Assembly: GCA_039820405.1 (NCBI GenBank)
Contig: JBCBQC010000005.1
Location: 69,920 to 133,919, forward strand
Origin: CALLVY01 sp937899855
GTDB taxonomy: Bacteria > Bacteroidota > Bacteroidia > Chitinophagales > Saprospiraceae
DNA length: 64,000 bases
Direction: 5' to 3'
Below the pieces are notes generated by a model that saw only the letters and a list, made by a program, of their open reading frames with translations, did no database searches and was not told where the DNA came from. The stretch's first letter is position 1, and every line of letters starts with the position of its first letter. This document shows, in pieces, positions 9,547 through 17,012 of this stretch. Both the position numbers and the translations under genes were made by a program.

Positions 9547-10854
9547 CTATCCCACCTTTACGGCGGCGGTGCTTTGCGTCACCAATTGGAGCAATTGACC
9601 GCGTTCCTTTTGGAGTTGGGCCAGCTCCTGGGCACCGATCCGCGATAGCTTGCCCGCCGAGCGATAGGCCAGGTAGAAGTCGCGGTAATGGAGGGCAAAG
9701 AAGCCAAAAATGGGCATGCACAGCACCCAGGCCAGGCCCGTCCAGCCGCCCGCGATCGTTCCCACCAGTAGGGCCAGCAACCAGTAAATGACGTAGCCCA
9801 CCGCACCGGCACCAAAGCGGACCGAGGAGTGGAATTCAATCTTGGTGACCTTGCTATCGGCGAGGTAGCGCGCCAGGCGCAGGGGGAGGATATTTAGCAG
9901 GTAACCGAGTGCGAAGGGGAGGGCTCCGAGGAGCAAAATCAGGCCATTGCGCCAGCTGTGGCGCTGAGGCTGGGCCAGCCCCAGGTCGTCGAGCCCCCGC
10001 TCCCGAAGCGCATCGCGGTAGGCCAGGGTTCGTTGCTGGAGGGTGCTTTTGGCTTCGGCATCCAGGGCATTGACCCGCTGGGTGAGGGCCAGCTCGGCTT
10101 CCAAAAGCCGGCGGTCCCGATAGTCCAGGACGGGGAGCACGGGAAAGCGAAAATTGTGGCGTTGGATGTCGAGGAGGACGTTGGTAAATTCGGCATCCGC
10201 ATCGTCTTCGATGTGTACGATGCGTTCGAGCATCCCCTCGGAGATGGCCTCGGTCAGTTTTTTGATGGCCTTACGGGGGTTTTCCGCGTGGTAGTCCAGG
10301 TAGTCACTCATGGCGATGGGACGCCCAAAGTCGACCATCATAAAGCTGCGAAAAGCGTCCGAATCGGTGTAGTTGACCCCCACGGGGATGATGATGGTAT
10401 CTTCCTTACCGTGCTTTTCGTAGGTCCCAAACACCATCCGGGCGGTTCCTTTTTGGATGGGGCGCATTTTCTTTTCGTGTTTGGCGATGCCCTCGGCCAG
10501 GATGAGGATATTGTCCTTTTGGTGCAGCTTATCGTAGACGATTTCAAAGGTTGAGTGGTTATTTTTCAGACTGCTAAAGCCGTCGCGGAAGCGAAAGATG
10601 GGAATGGTTTTGATTTCGGCCAGAAACCAGCGGACCAGGCGGGTGGTGAAGATATCACCCCGCAACATAAAGTGTAGGATGTGGGGCAGGATACCGGCCA
10701 GCGCAATGGGGTCGAGAAAGGCCGTGGGGTGATTGACGGCAAAGACAATCGAGTGGCGCCGCGGAATGTTTTGGGTGCCGGTAAAGTAAACTTTGCGAAA
10801 GAAGACCTGGAAGGCAAACTTGACCAGATACTTCAGAAAATAGTAGACAAACAT
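9547..10854 (-). CDS. PlsC-like 1-acyl-glycerol-3-phosphate acyltransferase paralogue 1
   Basis: A 435-aa membrane-associated acyltransferase. The N-terminal ~220 residues carry the LPLAT signature: NHPTAFLDP, a His/Asp catalytic pair with five residues between them as in several Bacteroidota members, then LRGDIFT, FRDG, and ILAEGIAKHEKKMRP with GTARM. The rest includes two hydrophobic hairpins (LLLGALPFALGYLLNI and a pair near residues 340-375). Predicted role: acyl transfer onto glycerophosphate during phospholipid synthesis. It lies 40 bp downstream of a paralogue of the same build, so the two are probably cotranscribed. Substrate and acyl donor are not visible in the sequence. Confidence 0.88.
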   Translation of the reverse strand: MFVYYFLKYLVKFAFQVFFRKVYFTGTQNIPRRHSIVFAVNHPTAFLDPIALAGILPHILHFMLRGDIFTTRLVRWFLAEIKTIPIFRFRDGFSSLKNNHSTFEIVYDKLHQKDNILILAEGIAKHEKKMRPIQKGTARMVFGTYEKHGKEDTIIIPVGVNYTDSDAFRSFMMVDFGRPIAMSDYLDYHAENPRKAIKKLTEAISEGMLERIVHIEDDADAEFTNVLLDIQRHNFRFPVLPVLDYRDRRLLEAELALTQRVNALDAEAKSTLQQRTLAYRDALRERGLDDLGLAQPQRHSWRNGLILLLGALPFALGYLLNILPLRLARYLADSKVTKIEFHSSVRFGAGAVGYVIYWLLALLVGTIAGGWTGLAWVLCMPIFGFFALHYRDFYLAYRSAGKLSRIGAQELAQLQKERGQLLQLVTQSTAAVKVG

Positions 10855-10894
10855 TTTGATTTAATTATTCATTCTCCAAATGCGCTCAATGGTC

Positions 10895-12172
10895 TCAGCG
10901 CCACGATTCCACCAGCCGTTGGCGTTGGGCCCGCAGGCCCGCGATGGTTTGATCGGGGCTTTGTCGTACCCGGCGGCCCATCCGCCAGCGTTCCCACAAC
11001 TCTTGATACAAGATAGCGAAATACCCCCAGAATGGCAGCAAAACGATGCCCAGAAGCAGATTCCGGTTTTGTGAGCCAACGGCCAGAGCCAATAGGAACA
11101 CCATATAAACCAGGTAAAAACCCAGGGCACTGGCCAATTTTACGGAGTGGCGAAACTCGACGGTTCGTACCAAACGCTGCCCCACCCAGCGCGCCAGCGC
11201 CACCGGCGCCGCGTTGCCGATCAGTCCCAGGCCAAAGGGCAACAGCCCGATGATGAGGACCACCGTATTTTGGGGCGAGTAATGCTGAGGCTGGACCAGC
11301 CCAAAATCGCTCAGCCCCTGGTTTTCCAACGCCGAAAAATAAGCCCCCACCCGTCGCTTCAGGTCCCGCTTCTGCTCTACTTCCATGGCATTGACCCAGT
11401 CGGCCAATTGCTTTTCGCTCCTAAAACGCTGGGGCAAGCTCGACGCAATGGGCCAAATTTGGTAGGCCTGGTTGTGGCGGTGAAGCTCAAACAAATGTTC
11501 GGTGAGCACCTCGTCTTCCGGTCGGTCGATGATGATGAGGTGCTGGGCCAAGCGACGGGCCAGCTCATCGGTCAGTTCCCGGATGGCCCGTTGGCCATTG
11601 TCGCGGTAGGTCGCCAGGTAATCCCGCATCTGAATGGCCTCCCCCACCTCGATCATCAATTCGCTGCGAAAAGCGTTCGAGTCGGTGTAGTTGACGCCGA
11701 TGGGAATGATCTGGAGGTCTTCCATTCCGTACTTTTGGTAGGTCCCAAAGGCAATCCGGGCCACTCCTTTTTGGATCGGCCGGAGGCGCTTTTCGTGGAT
11801 GCAACGGCCTTCCGCCAGAATCATCAGGGCCCGGTCGGCGTGGAGGGCATCGTAGCAACGTTCGAAGGTTGCGTAGTTGTCCTTGACCTTGGTCAATCCA
11901 CCGTCCTTGCGGCGGTAGATGGGAATCATATTGGTATTTTCGAGCAAAAAGCGGTAAACGGGTTTGGCAAAAAAATCACCCCGGACCAAGTAGTGCAGCG
12001 TACGGGCTTGAAAACAGGCCAGTACGCAGGGCTCAATGAAAGCGGTGGGATGATTGACGGCCAGGATGACCGGCCCCTCTTTCGGAATCCGGTCGAAATT
12101 ACTGAAATACATCCTCCGAAAATTGAGTCTCAGAGCCTGTCTAGCCAGGGGTCTTACGATCGGGTACAGCAT
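10895..12172 (-). CDS. PlsC-like acyltransferase paralogue 2 with Asp-to-Glu change in the catalytic motif
   Basis: About 425 aa from the ATG at 12172 (MLYPIVRPLARQ); the longer upstream frame lacks family similarity. It aligns end to end with the next gene downstream: NHPTAFIEP, LVRGDFFAKPV, YRRKDGGLTKV, ILAEGRCIHEKRLRP, GVARIAFGTYQKYG, GVNYTDSNAFRSELM, and a C-terminal membrane part. The difference to note is the acyltransferase motif, where the expected Asp is Glu (HPTAFIE against HPTAFLD in paralogue 1). It may still be active, have another substrate preference, or act with its partner. Both genes look like one operon reading away from miaA. Confidence 0.87.
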   Translation of the reverse strand: MLYPIVRPLARQALRLNFRRMYFSNFDRIPKEGPVILAVNHPTAFIEPCVLACFQARTLHYLVRGDFFAKPVYRFLLENTNMIPIYRRKDGGLTKVKDNYATFERCYDALHADRALMILAEGRCIHEKRLRPIQKGVARIAFGTYQKYGMEDLQIIPIGVNYTDSNAFRSELMIEVGEAIQMRDYLATYRDNGQRAIRELTDELARRLAQHLIIIDRPEDEVLTEHLFELHRHNQAYQIWPIASSLPQRFRSEKQLADWVNAMEVEQKRDLKRRVGAYFSALENQGLSDFGLVQPQHYSPQNTVVLIIGLLPFGLGLIGNAAPVALARWVGQRLVRTVEFRHSVKLASALGFYLVYMVFLLALAVGSQNRNLLLGIVLLPFWGYFAILYQELWERWRMGRRVRQSPDQTIAGLRAQRQRLVESWR

Positions 12173-12327
12173 TACGGTTGAGTAACATTCAGAAGCCTTG
12201 TCATGGACAAATATATCTCCCTCCCGGAGCATTGCAAAGGAATTGTGGGGGAAAATCACCGGAATTTTAGCCAATAGTTTGCTACATTGCCGGAGAAAAG
12301 GGCGCGCCATTGCCCCCGATATTGCCC

Positions 12328-13533
12328 ATGTTGCCACAAAAATACTTGTTGGTCGTTGGCGGCCCGACCGCCAGCGGAAAGACCGCCCTGGCCATCCAAT
12401 TGGCCCAGCGCTACCGCACCGTCATCCTCTCGGCGGACAGTCGGCAGTTCTTTCGCGAGATGAGCATCGGCACGGCCAAACCCAGCCCCACCGAACGCGC
12501 CGCCGCCCCGCACTACTTCATCGACTCCCACTCCATCGAAGCCCCCTACTCCGTCGGCGATTACGAACGTGAGGCCCTGGCCCAATTGCGGGACTGCTTT
12601 ACCCGACACGACATCGTGGTGCTGGTAGGAGGCTCGGGGCTCTACCTCCAGGCCGTCTGCGAGGGCTTCGACGACTTTCCAGCCGTTGACCCCCAGCACC
12701 GCGAAGCGCTTCAGCAGCTCTGGCAAACCGAAGGCCTCAGCGCCCTACAAGACGAGCTGGCCACCGCGGATCCCGAGTACTTCGCCACCGTTGATCGCCA
12801 CAATCCCCAACGCCTCATTCGGGCCCTGGAAGTGTACCGATCTACGGGGAAGCCTTTTTCTCACTACCGACAGCGCAGCAAGCGGCCATCCTTTTTTCAA
12901 GCCATCTACCTCTTTCCGCACTGGCCGCGCGAGGTCCTGTACCGTCGGATCAACCAGCGGGTGGAACAAATGATGGCCGCCGGTTTGGTCGACGAAGCGC
13001 GCCGTTTGTATCCCTACCGCCACCACCATGCCCTCCAGACGGTAGGCTACCGCGAGTTGTTTGCTCATTTTGACGGGGAATACGACCTGCCCACCGCCGT
13101 CGCCCTGATCCAGCGCAATACCCGGCGCTTTGCCAAACGCCAACTCACCTGGAACCGCCGCCTGGGCTACGGCAAACACTTTACCGAGGCCCTCCTGCCC
13201 TGGCTGCCCACCTACCTGAGCTACGCAATGCACTACGGCCAGCAGCTGTACTGGGAACGGGGAGCAAAAGTGGGCCACAGCCAGTTAAGCTGGCGGGGTA
13301 CTCCATCAGCAGTTCCCCACTTAACCACCGTGGCCCAAAGACAGGATCTGCTCGTTCGTGCCGGTCGGCCCAGTGAAAGGGCCCCCGACGCTCCCCTGCA
13401 ATACCTGCTGATCCACGAATTGCACTGCCGCTTTCCCGATCGACGGCTCGTGTTCGACTTGCCTTCCGACTGGGAGGCCAGCACGCGCTACTTCCGGGAC
13501 GGTACAGCACCTCCGGGATCAGCCCCCACGTGA
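12328..13533 (+). CDS. miaA: tRNA dimethylallyltransferase MiaA with long C-terminal extension
   Basis: MiaA transfers a dimethylallyl group to N6 of A37 in tRNAs reading UNN codons. I chose the ATG at 12328 (MLPQKYLL) over a TTG six codons upstream. Seen: P-loop GGPTASGKT at about residues 11-19, SADSRQFF, GTAKP, the HYFID region, VGGSGLY, the QRLIRALEVY segment, and the RRFAKRQLTW end of the usual enzyme. The usual MiaA ends near residue 300-310; this protein goes on for about 100 residues. The extension ends with a VFDLPSDWEASTRYFRD segment that loosely resembles the FDFEGS..IExFFRxFG end of GNAT/FemAB-like proteins. It may be a fusion or a remnant read through from a lost neighbour. Confidence 0.93.
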   Translation: MLPQKYLLVVGGPTASGKTALAIQLAQRYRTVILSADSRQFFREMSIGTAKPSPTERAAAPHYFIDSHSIEAPYSVGDYEREALAQLRDCFTRHDIVVLVGGSGLYLQAVCEGFDDFPAVDPQHREALQQLWQTEGLSALQDELATADPEYFATVDRHNPQRLIRALEVYRSTGKPFSHYRQRSKRPSFFQAIYLFPHWPREVLYRRINQRVEQMMAAGLVDEARRLYPYRHHHALQTVGYRELFAHFDGEYDLPTAVALIQRNTRRFAKRQLTWNRRLGYGKHFTEALLPWLPTYLSYAMHYGQQLYWERGAKVGHSQLSWRGTPSAVPHLTTVAQRQDLLVRAGRPSERAPDAPLQYLLIHELHCRFPDRRLVFDLPSDWEASTRYFRDGTAPPGSAPT

Positions 13534-13652
13534 ACTAGCTAGACTATTTATTACCCGGGGTTAAAGGTAGTCTGGTCAAAGAGGCGATTTGTAGCGACTT
13601 CCGCCAATTGGAACATTTTATTTTATGTCATATTAGGAATCTCTGGGGAGAA

Positions 13653-13991
13653 TCAGAGCAGGTCGAGGACGCGCTCGGGTGGGCGACCGATGACGGCGCG
13701 ATCCCCCCGGATGACGATGGGTCGTTCGATGAGACGGGGATGTTCGACGAGGGCGGTAATCCACTCGGCTTCGGTGAGTTCGCGGCCTCGGAATTTTTCT
13801 TTGTAGAGGGCTTCTCCCTGGCGGACGAGATCGGCGGCGGGAATCCCCAACTTGTGGAGTACGGTCCGCAGTTCCTTTTCGGTGGGAACGGTTTCCAGGT
13901 AGCGAATGATTTCGGGCTGGTGGCCTTTTTCTTGGAGGAGGGCGAGGGTTTCGCGACTTTTCCGGCAGCGGGGGTTGTGGTATATTTGCAT
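13653..13991 (-). CDS. arsC: ArsC/Spx-family arsenate reductase-like protein
   Basis: A 112-aa thioredoxin-fold protein of normal length for the family. Seen: MQIYHNPRCRKSRETL with the active-site Cys at about residue 9, an LLHKLGI-type region (VLHKLGIPAADLV), and the conserved LIERPIVIRGDRAVIGRPPE end with the Arg residues that bind the oxyanion in ArsC. Known role of the best-studied relatives: glutathione/glutaredoxin-dependent reduction of arsenate to arsenite. No arsenite pump or ArsR regulator lies nearby, so a general redox role (as for YffB- or Spx-like relatives) is equally possible. It is divergent from the thioesterase gene, with start codons only 20 bp apart. Confidence 0.85.
   Translation of the reverse strand: MQIYHNPRCRKSRETLALLQEKGHQPEIIRYLETVPTEKELRTVLHKLGIPAADLVRQGEALYKEKFRGRELTEAEWITALVEHPRLIERPIVIRGDRAVIGRPPERVLDLL
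13981..13988 (+). promoter_or_regulatory. Candidate -7 box for the thioesterase gene, inside the arsC start region
   Basis: TATATTTG fits TAnnTTTG and lies 23 bp before the ATG at 14012. It overlaps the first codons of the divergent arsC (ATG at 13991), so plus-strand initiation and arsC expression could interfere. No good -33 TTG at the usual spacing. Confidence 0.45.
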
Positions 13992-14011
13992 CGTCTCAAA
14001 ATTAACGCAAT

Positions 14012-14437
14012 ATGATCTGGAAACAAAATTTCACCGTGGAAGCCTTGAACGCTACGGGGGCCAATGCCTTACCCGAACACCTGGGCATCGAAATTCTCGA
14101 GGTAGGGGACGACTACCTCACGGCGCGGATGCCGGTAGATCACCGTACCGTACAGCCTTACCGCATTCTGCACGGGGGTGCCTCGGTGGTGCTTGCCGAA
14201 ACGCTGGGCAGCATCGCCAGTATGATCTGTCTGGAGGATGTGGAGCGACAGGGGGCCGTTGGGGTGGAAATCAATGCCAACCACTTGCGGCCGGCTCGCG
14301 AGGGGGAATGGGTGTACGGCAAGGTAGAACCGATCAAGGTGGGACGGCGCCTGCACGTCTGGCAGATCACCATTCGCAACGCAGCCGACAAAAAGGTCTG
14401 CGTGAGTCGGCTGACGGTCGCGGTGGTGGATCGCTAA
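14012..14437 (+). CDS. Hotdog-fold acyl-CoA thioesterase (PaaI/MenI type)
   Basis: A 141-aa single hotdog domain. The signature YRILHGGASVVLAETLGS holds the HGG motif and the Glu expected for PaaI/YdiI-type thioesterases; VGVEINANHLRPAREGEWVYG is the usual second half. Reaction: hydrolysis of an acyl- or aryl-CoA ester; in relatives the substrates include DHNA-CoA in menaquinone synthesis and phenylacetyl-CoA. No menaquinone or phenylacetate genes are adjacent, so the substrate is open. Length is typical, and the start is fixed by the short divergent gap to arsC. Confidence 0.88.
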   Translation: MIWKQNFTVEALNATGANALPEHLGIEILEVGDDYLTARMPVDHRTVQPYRILHGGASVVLAETLGSIASMICLEDVERQGAVGVEINANHLRPAREGEWVYGKVEPIKVGRRLHVWQITIRNAADKKVCVSRLTVAVVDR

Positions 14438-14468
14438 GCCACCGTCTGTCACCCATTTGACAGGCTTA
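14435..14468 (+). terminator. Imperfect stem-loop after the thioesterase gene
   Basis: An inner stem CTGTCA/TGACAG (14446-14451, 14458-14463) is extended by AAGC/GCTT, and a short T-containing stretch follows. Weak candidate terminator that overlaps the stop codon. Confidence 0.35.
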
Positions 14469-14504
14469 TTACTTGGATTGTGGGGGAAAAAGCGGCAAAT
14501 CTGC

Positions 14505-14512
14505 TACTTTTG
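14505..14512 (+). promoter_or_regulatory. Candidate -7 box upstream of the choice-of-anchor B gene pair
   Basis: TACTTTTG matches TAnnTTTG, about 80 bp before the chosen ATG at 14593. A TTG at 14478-14480 lies 24 bp upstream, slightly farther than the usual spacing of the -33 element. Confidence 0.4.
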
Positions 14513-14592
14513 GCTACGAGAATTAAGCGAGGGTGAGAAAAGTCAATGGCTTTTCCCCGTCGAAATGCTTTCAGGTACGCAAGGTGTTAGCC

Positions 14593-16977
14593 ATGACGAA
14601 AAAATCATTGAACTTCCTCCTATTTGCCCTATTTTTCCAAGGGTGGTCGAGCCTCCACGCCCAACTCAACATGAGTCTGCGGTCCCAGGTCAATTACAAC
14701 GAAACCCTGAGTGACATCTGGGGCTACGCCGCCGACGGCCGCGAGTACGCCCTGGTCGGACTCAATTCGGGGGTCAGCATCATCGACGTGACCGACCCCG
14801 ATAATCCCGTCAACCTGGGCCGTACCCAAGGGGCCCCCTCCACCTGGCGGGACATCAAAACCTGGGATGGCTTTGCCTACGTAACCAACGAGACCGGCGG
14901 TGGCGTACAAGTCATCGACCTGCGTGGACTGCCCTCTCCCCTCACCCCCGACGACTACTACGACTGGACGCCCGAACTGGGGGGTGGCAATGTCCTGCGC
15001 TCCTGTCACAATATTTTTATCGACGAAGACGGCTACGGCTACCTCGCCGGCTGCAACGCCAACGGTGGTGGCATGCTGATCATCGACTTCTTCAGTAGCC
15101 CCGGTACGCCCGAGCTCGTGAGCTTCGGCCCCAGTACCTACAGTCACGACGTCTACACCCGCGACAATATCATGTACTCCTCGGAGATCAACGACGGGCG
15201 GCTCGCCCTCTACGACGTCAGCAACAAGATCAATCCAGTTTTAATCAATACCCAAATCACCCCGGCCAACTTTACGCACAACGCCTGGTTGTCGGACGAT
15301 GGACAAACCATCTTCACCACCGACGAAAGAGGCGGTGCGCCCATTGCAGCTTACGATATCTCCGATCCTTCCGACATTCGGGAGATCGACCGTTTTCGCC
15401 CCCTCATGACCTTGGGCGAAGGCGTTATTCCCCACAACGTTCACGTTTGGGAAGACTGGTTGATCATTTCCTACTACACCGACGGTTGCATCATCGCGGA
15501 TGCCAAACGCCCCGACAACCTCATCGAGGTGGGCAATTTCGATACCTTTATTCCCAACACCACCGGCTTTGACGGCGTTTGGGGGGTTTACCCCTTTCTA
15601 CCCTCGCGCACCATCCTGGCTTCCGACATCGGCAACGGACTGTACGTACTTACGCCCAATTACGTCCGGGCCTGTTGGTTGGAAGGCTTGGTGGTCAACA
15701 AGCTCAACGGCAGTGCCCTCGCCGGCGTGCGGGTGAGCATCGAATCGGACGAGTTGAATGCCGCCGACAGCGACTTTAGCGGTAGGTTTCAAACTGGCTT
15801 GGCCCAAGCGGGCACCTTTGACGTGGTTTTTGAAAAAGAGGGCTTTCGAACGGCGACCATCCCGGTTACCTTCGAAAACGGTGTGCTGCGCGAACTGACG
15901 GTAGAGTTGGAACCCGAGCTGGCCCTCACGGGCCGGGTGACGGATGCGCAGACCAATGAGGCCCTGCCCTTTGCCCAGGTCAGCCTGTTGGATTTGAACA
16001 CGGGTACGGAATTAAACAGCCAAGCCGATGCGGATGGCCGCTACGCCCTGGGCGGCTTTTTGTCCGGCGACTTTGAATTGGTGGTCGGCGCTTGGGGCTA
16101 CGACTACGGTGGCCAGCGCTTGGCCATCAGCAGCAGTCGCGATCTGGATTTTGCCTTGGAACGGGGCTTTTTCGATGATTTTGTATTCGACTACGGCTGG
16201 GAAAATACCGTCCAGGCCGGCAAGGGCAATTGGGAACGGGGCGAGCCCGTGGGGACGGGTTTTGGCAGCATGCTGGCCAATCCCGAATTTGACCTGACCA
16301 ACGACTGGGGACAGCAGTGCTACGTCACCGGCAATCTGGAAGGCCCCCCGGGCGACCACGATGTGGACAACGGTACGACCACCCTCCGCAGCCCCGTCAT
16401 GGACCTGAGCGAAATGGACGACCCCATTTTGGAGTACTACTTTTGGTTTTTTAATGCACCATCCACCGGCCCGGCTACCGATTTTATGACCGTAACGGTC
16501 GACAATGGCAGCGAGGTGGTAGAATTGGAGGTATACCGCGATTCGGAATCCGATTGGCGGGGGCCGGAGCAGTTTGAACTCGCCCGCTGGATTGAAATCA
16601 CCAGTACGATGAGTATAAGTTTTGCGGTATCGGAAGTGGAGGGGGCCAGTTTTGTGGAAGGCGGCTTGGATGGTTTTGCCATCTACGATGGCGACCGCTC
16701 CCAGCTCTTCGAGGGCGGGGCCACGGATTGGCAGTTGACGGCCCGTCCGAGTGCCTTTGCGCACAGTACCACCATCGACTACCAGCTCTCCCCCACGCTG
16801 GCATCACCCCAACTCCTGGTTTTCGACGCGCTCGGCCGTCAGATCGAGCGGCGGGCCCTCGGCAGTACCCTTGGTACGGTCGTCCTGGGAGCGGATTACC
16901 CGGCGGGTTGGTATACGGTCCAACTAGTGGCCGAAGGCAAGAAGAGTACTCCCCTAAAACTGATTAAAAACAATTGA
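14593..16977 (+). CDS. T9SS choice-of-anchor B family surface protein, copy 1
   Basis: A 794-aa exported protein. The ATG at 14593 (MTKKSLNFLLFALFF) opens a signal peptide ending near LHAQ; an in-frame upstream start at 14533 lacks one. Residues ~25-380 form an LVIVD/choice-of-anchor B beta-propeller-like domain (SDIWGY, REYALVGLNSGVSIIDVTDP, SCHNIFIDEDGYGYL, THNAWLSDDG, PHNVHVW). Two carboxypeptidase-regulatory-like domains (VSIESDELNAADSDFSG; LTGRVTDAQTNEALPFAQV) and a jelly-roll-like segment follow. The last ~80 residues look like a T9SS type A sorting domain (RPSAFAHSTTIDYQL...VFDALGRQIE...PAGWYTVQL). It is followed after 35 bp by a paralogue of exactly the same length, so the two are probably cotranscribed. 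No catalytic function is evident. Confidence 0.9.
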   Translation: MTKKSLNFLLFALFFQGWSSLHAQLNMSLRSQVNYNETLSDIWGYAADGREYALVGLNSGVSIIDVTDPDNPVNLGRTQGAPSTWRDIKTWDGFAYVTNETGGGVQVIDLRGLPSPLTPDDYYDWTPELGGGNVLRSCHNIFIDEDGYGYLAGCNANGGGMLIIDFFSSPGTPELVSFGPSTYSHDVYTRDNIMYSSEINDGRLALYDVSNKINPVLINTQITPANFTHNAWLSDDGQTIFTTDERGGAPIAAYDISDPSDIREIDRFRPLMTLGEGVIPHNVHVWEDWLIISYYTDGCIIADAKRPDNLIEVGNFDTFIPNTTGFDGVWGVYPFLPSRTILASDIGNGLYVLTPNYVRACWLEGLVVNKLNGSALAGVRVSIESDELNAADSDFSGRFQTGLAQAGTFDVVFEKEGFRTATIPVTFENGVLRELTVELEPELALTGRVTDAQTNEALPFAQVSLLDLNTGTELNSQADADGRYALGGFLSGDFELVVGAWGYDYGGQRLAISSSRDLDFALERGFFDDFVFDYGWENTVQAGKGNWERGEPVGTGFGSMLANPEFDLTNDWGQQCYVTGNLEGPPGDHDVDNGTTTLRSPVMDLSEMDDPILEYYFWFFNAPSTGPATDFMTVTVDNGSEVVELEVYRDSESDWRGPEQFELARWIEITSTMSISFAVSEVEGASFVEGGLDGFAIYDGDRSQLFEGGATDWQLTARPSAFAHSTTIDYQLSPTLASPQLLVFDALGRQIERRALGSTLGTVVLGADYPAGWYTVQLVAEGKKSTPLKLIKNN

Positions 16978-17012
16978 ATCAATAATTAATAACTACCTTT
17001 TTACACTGATTA

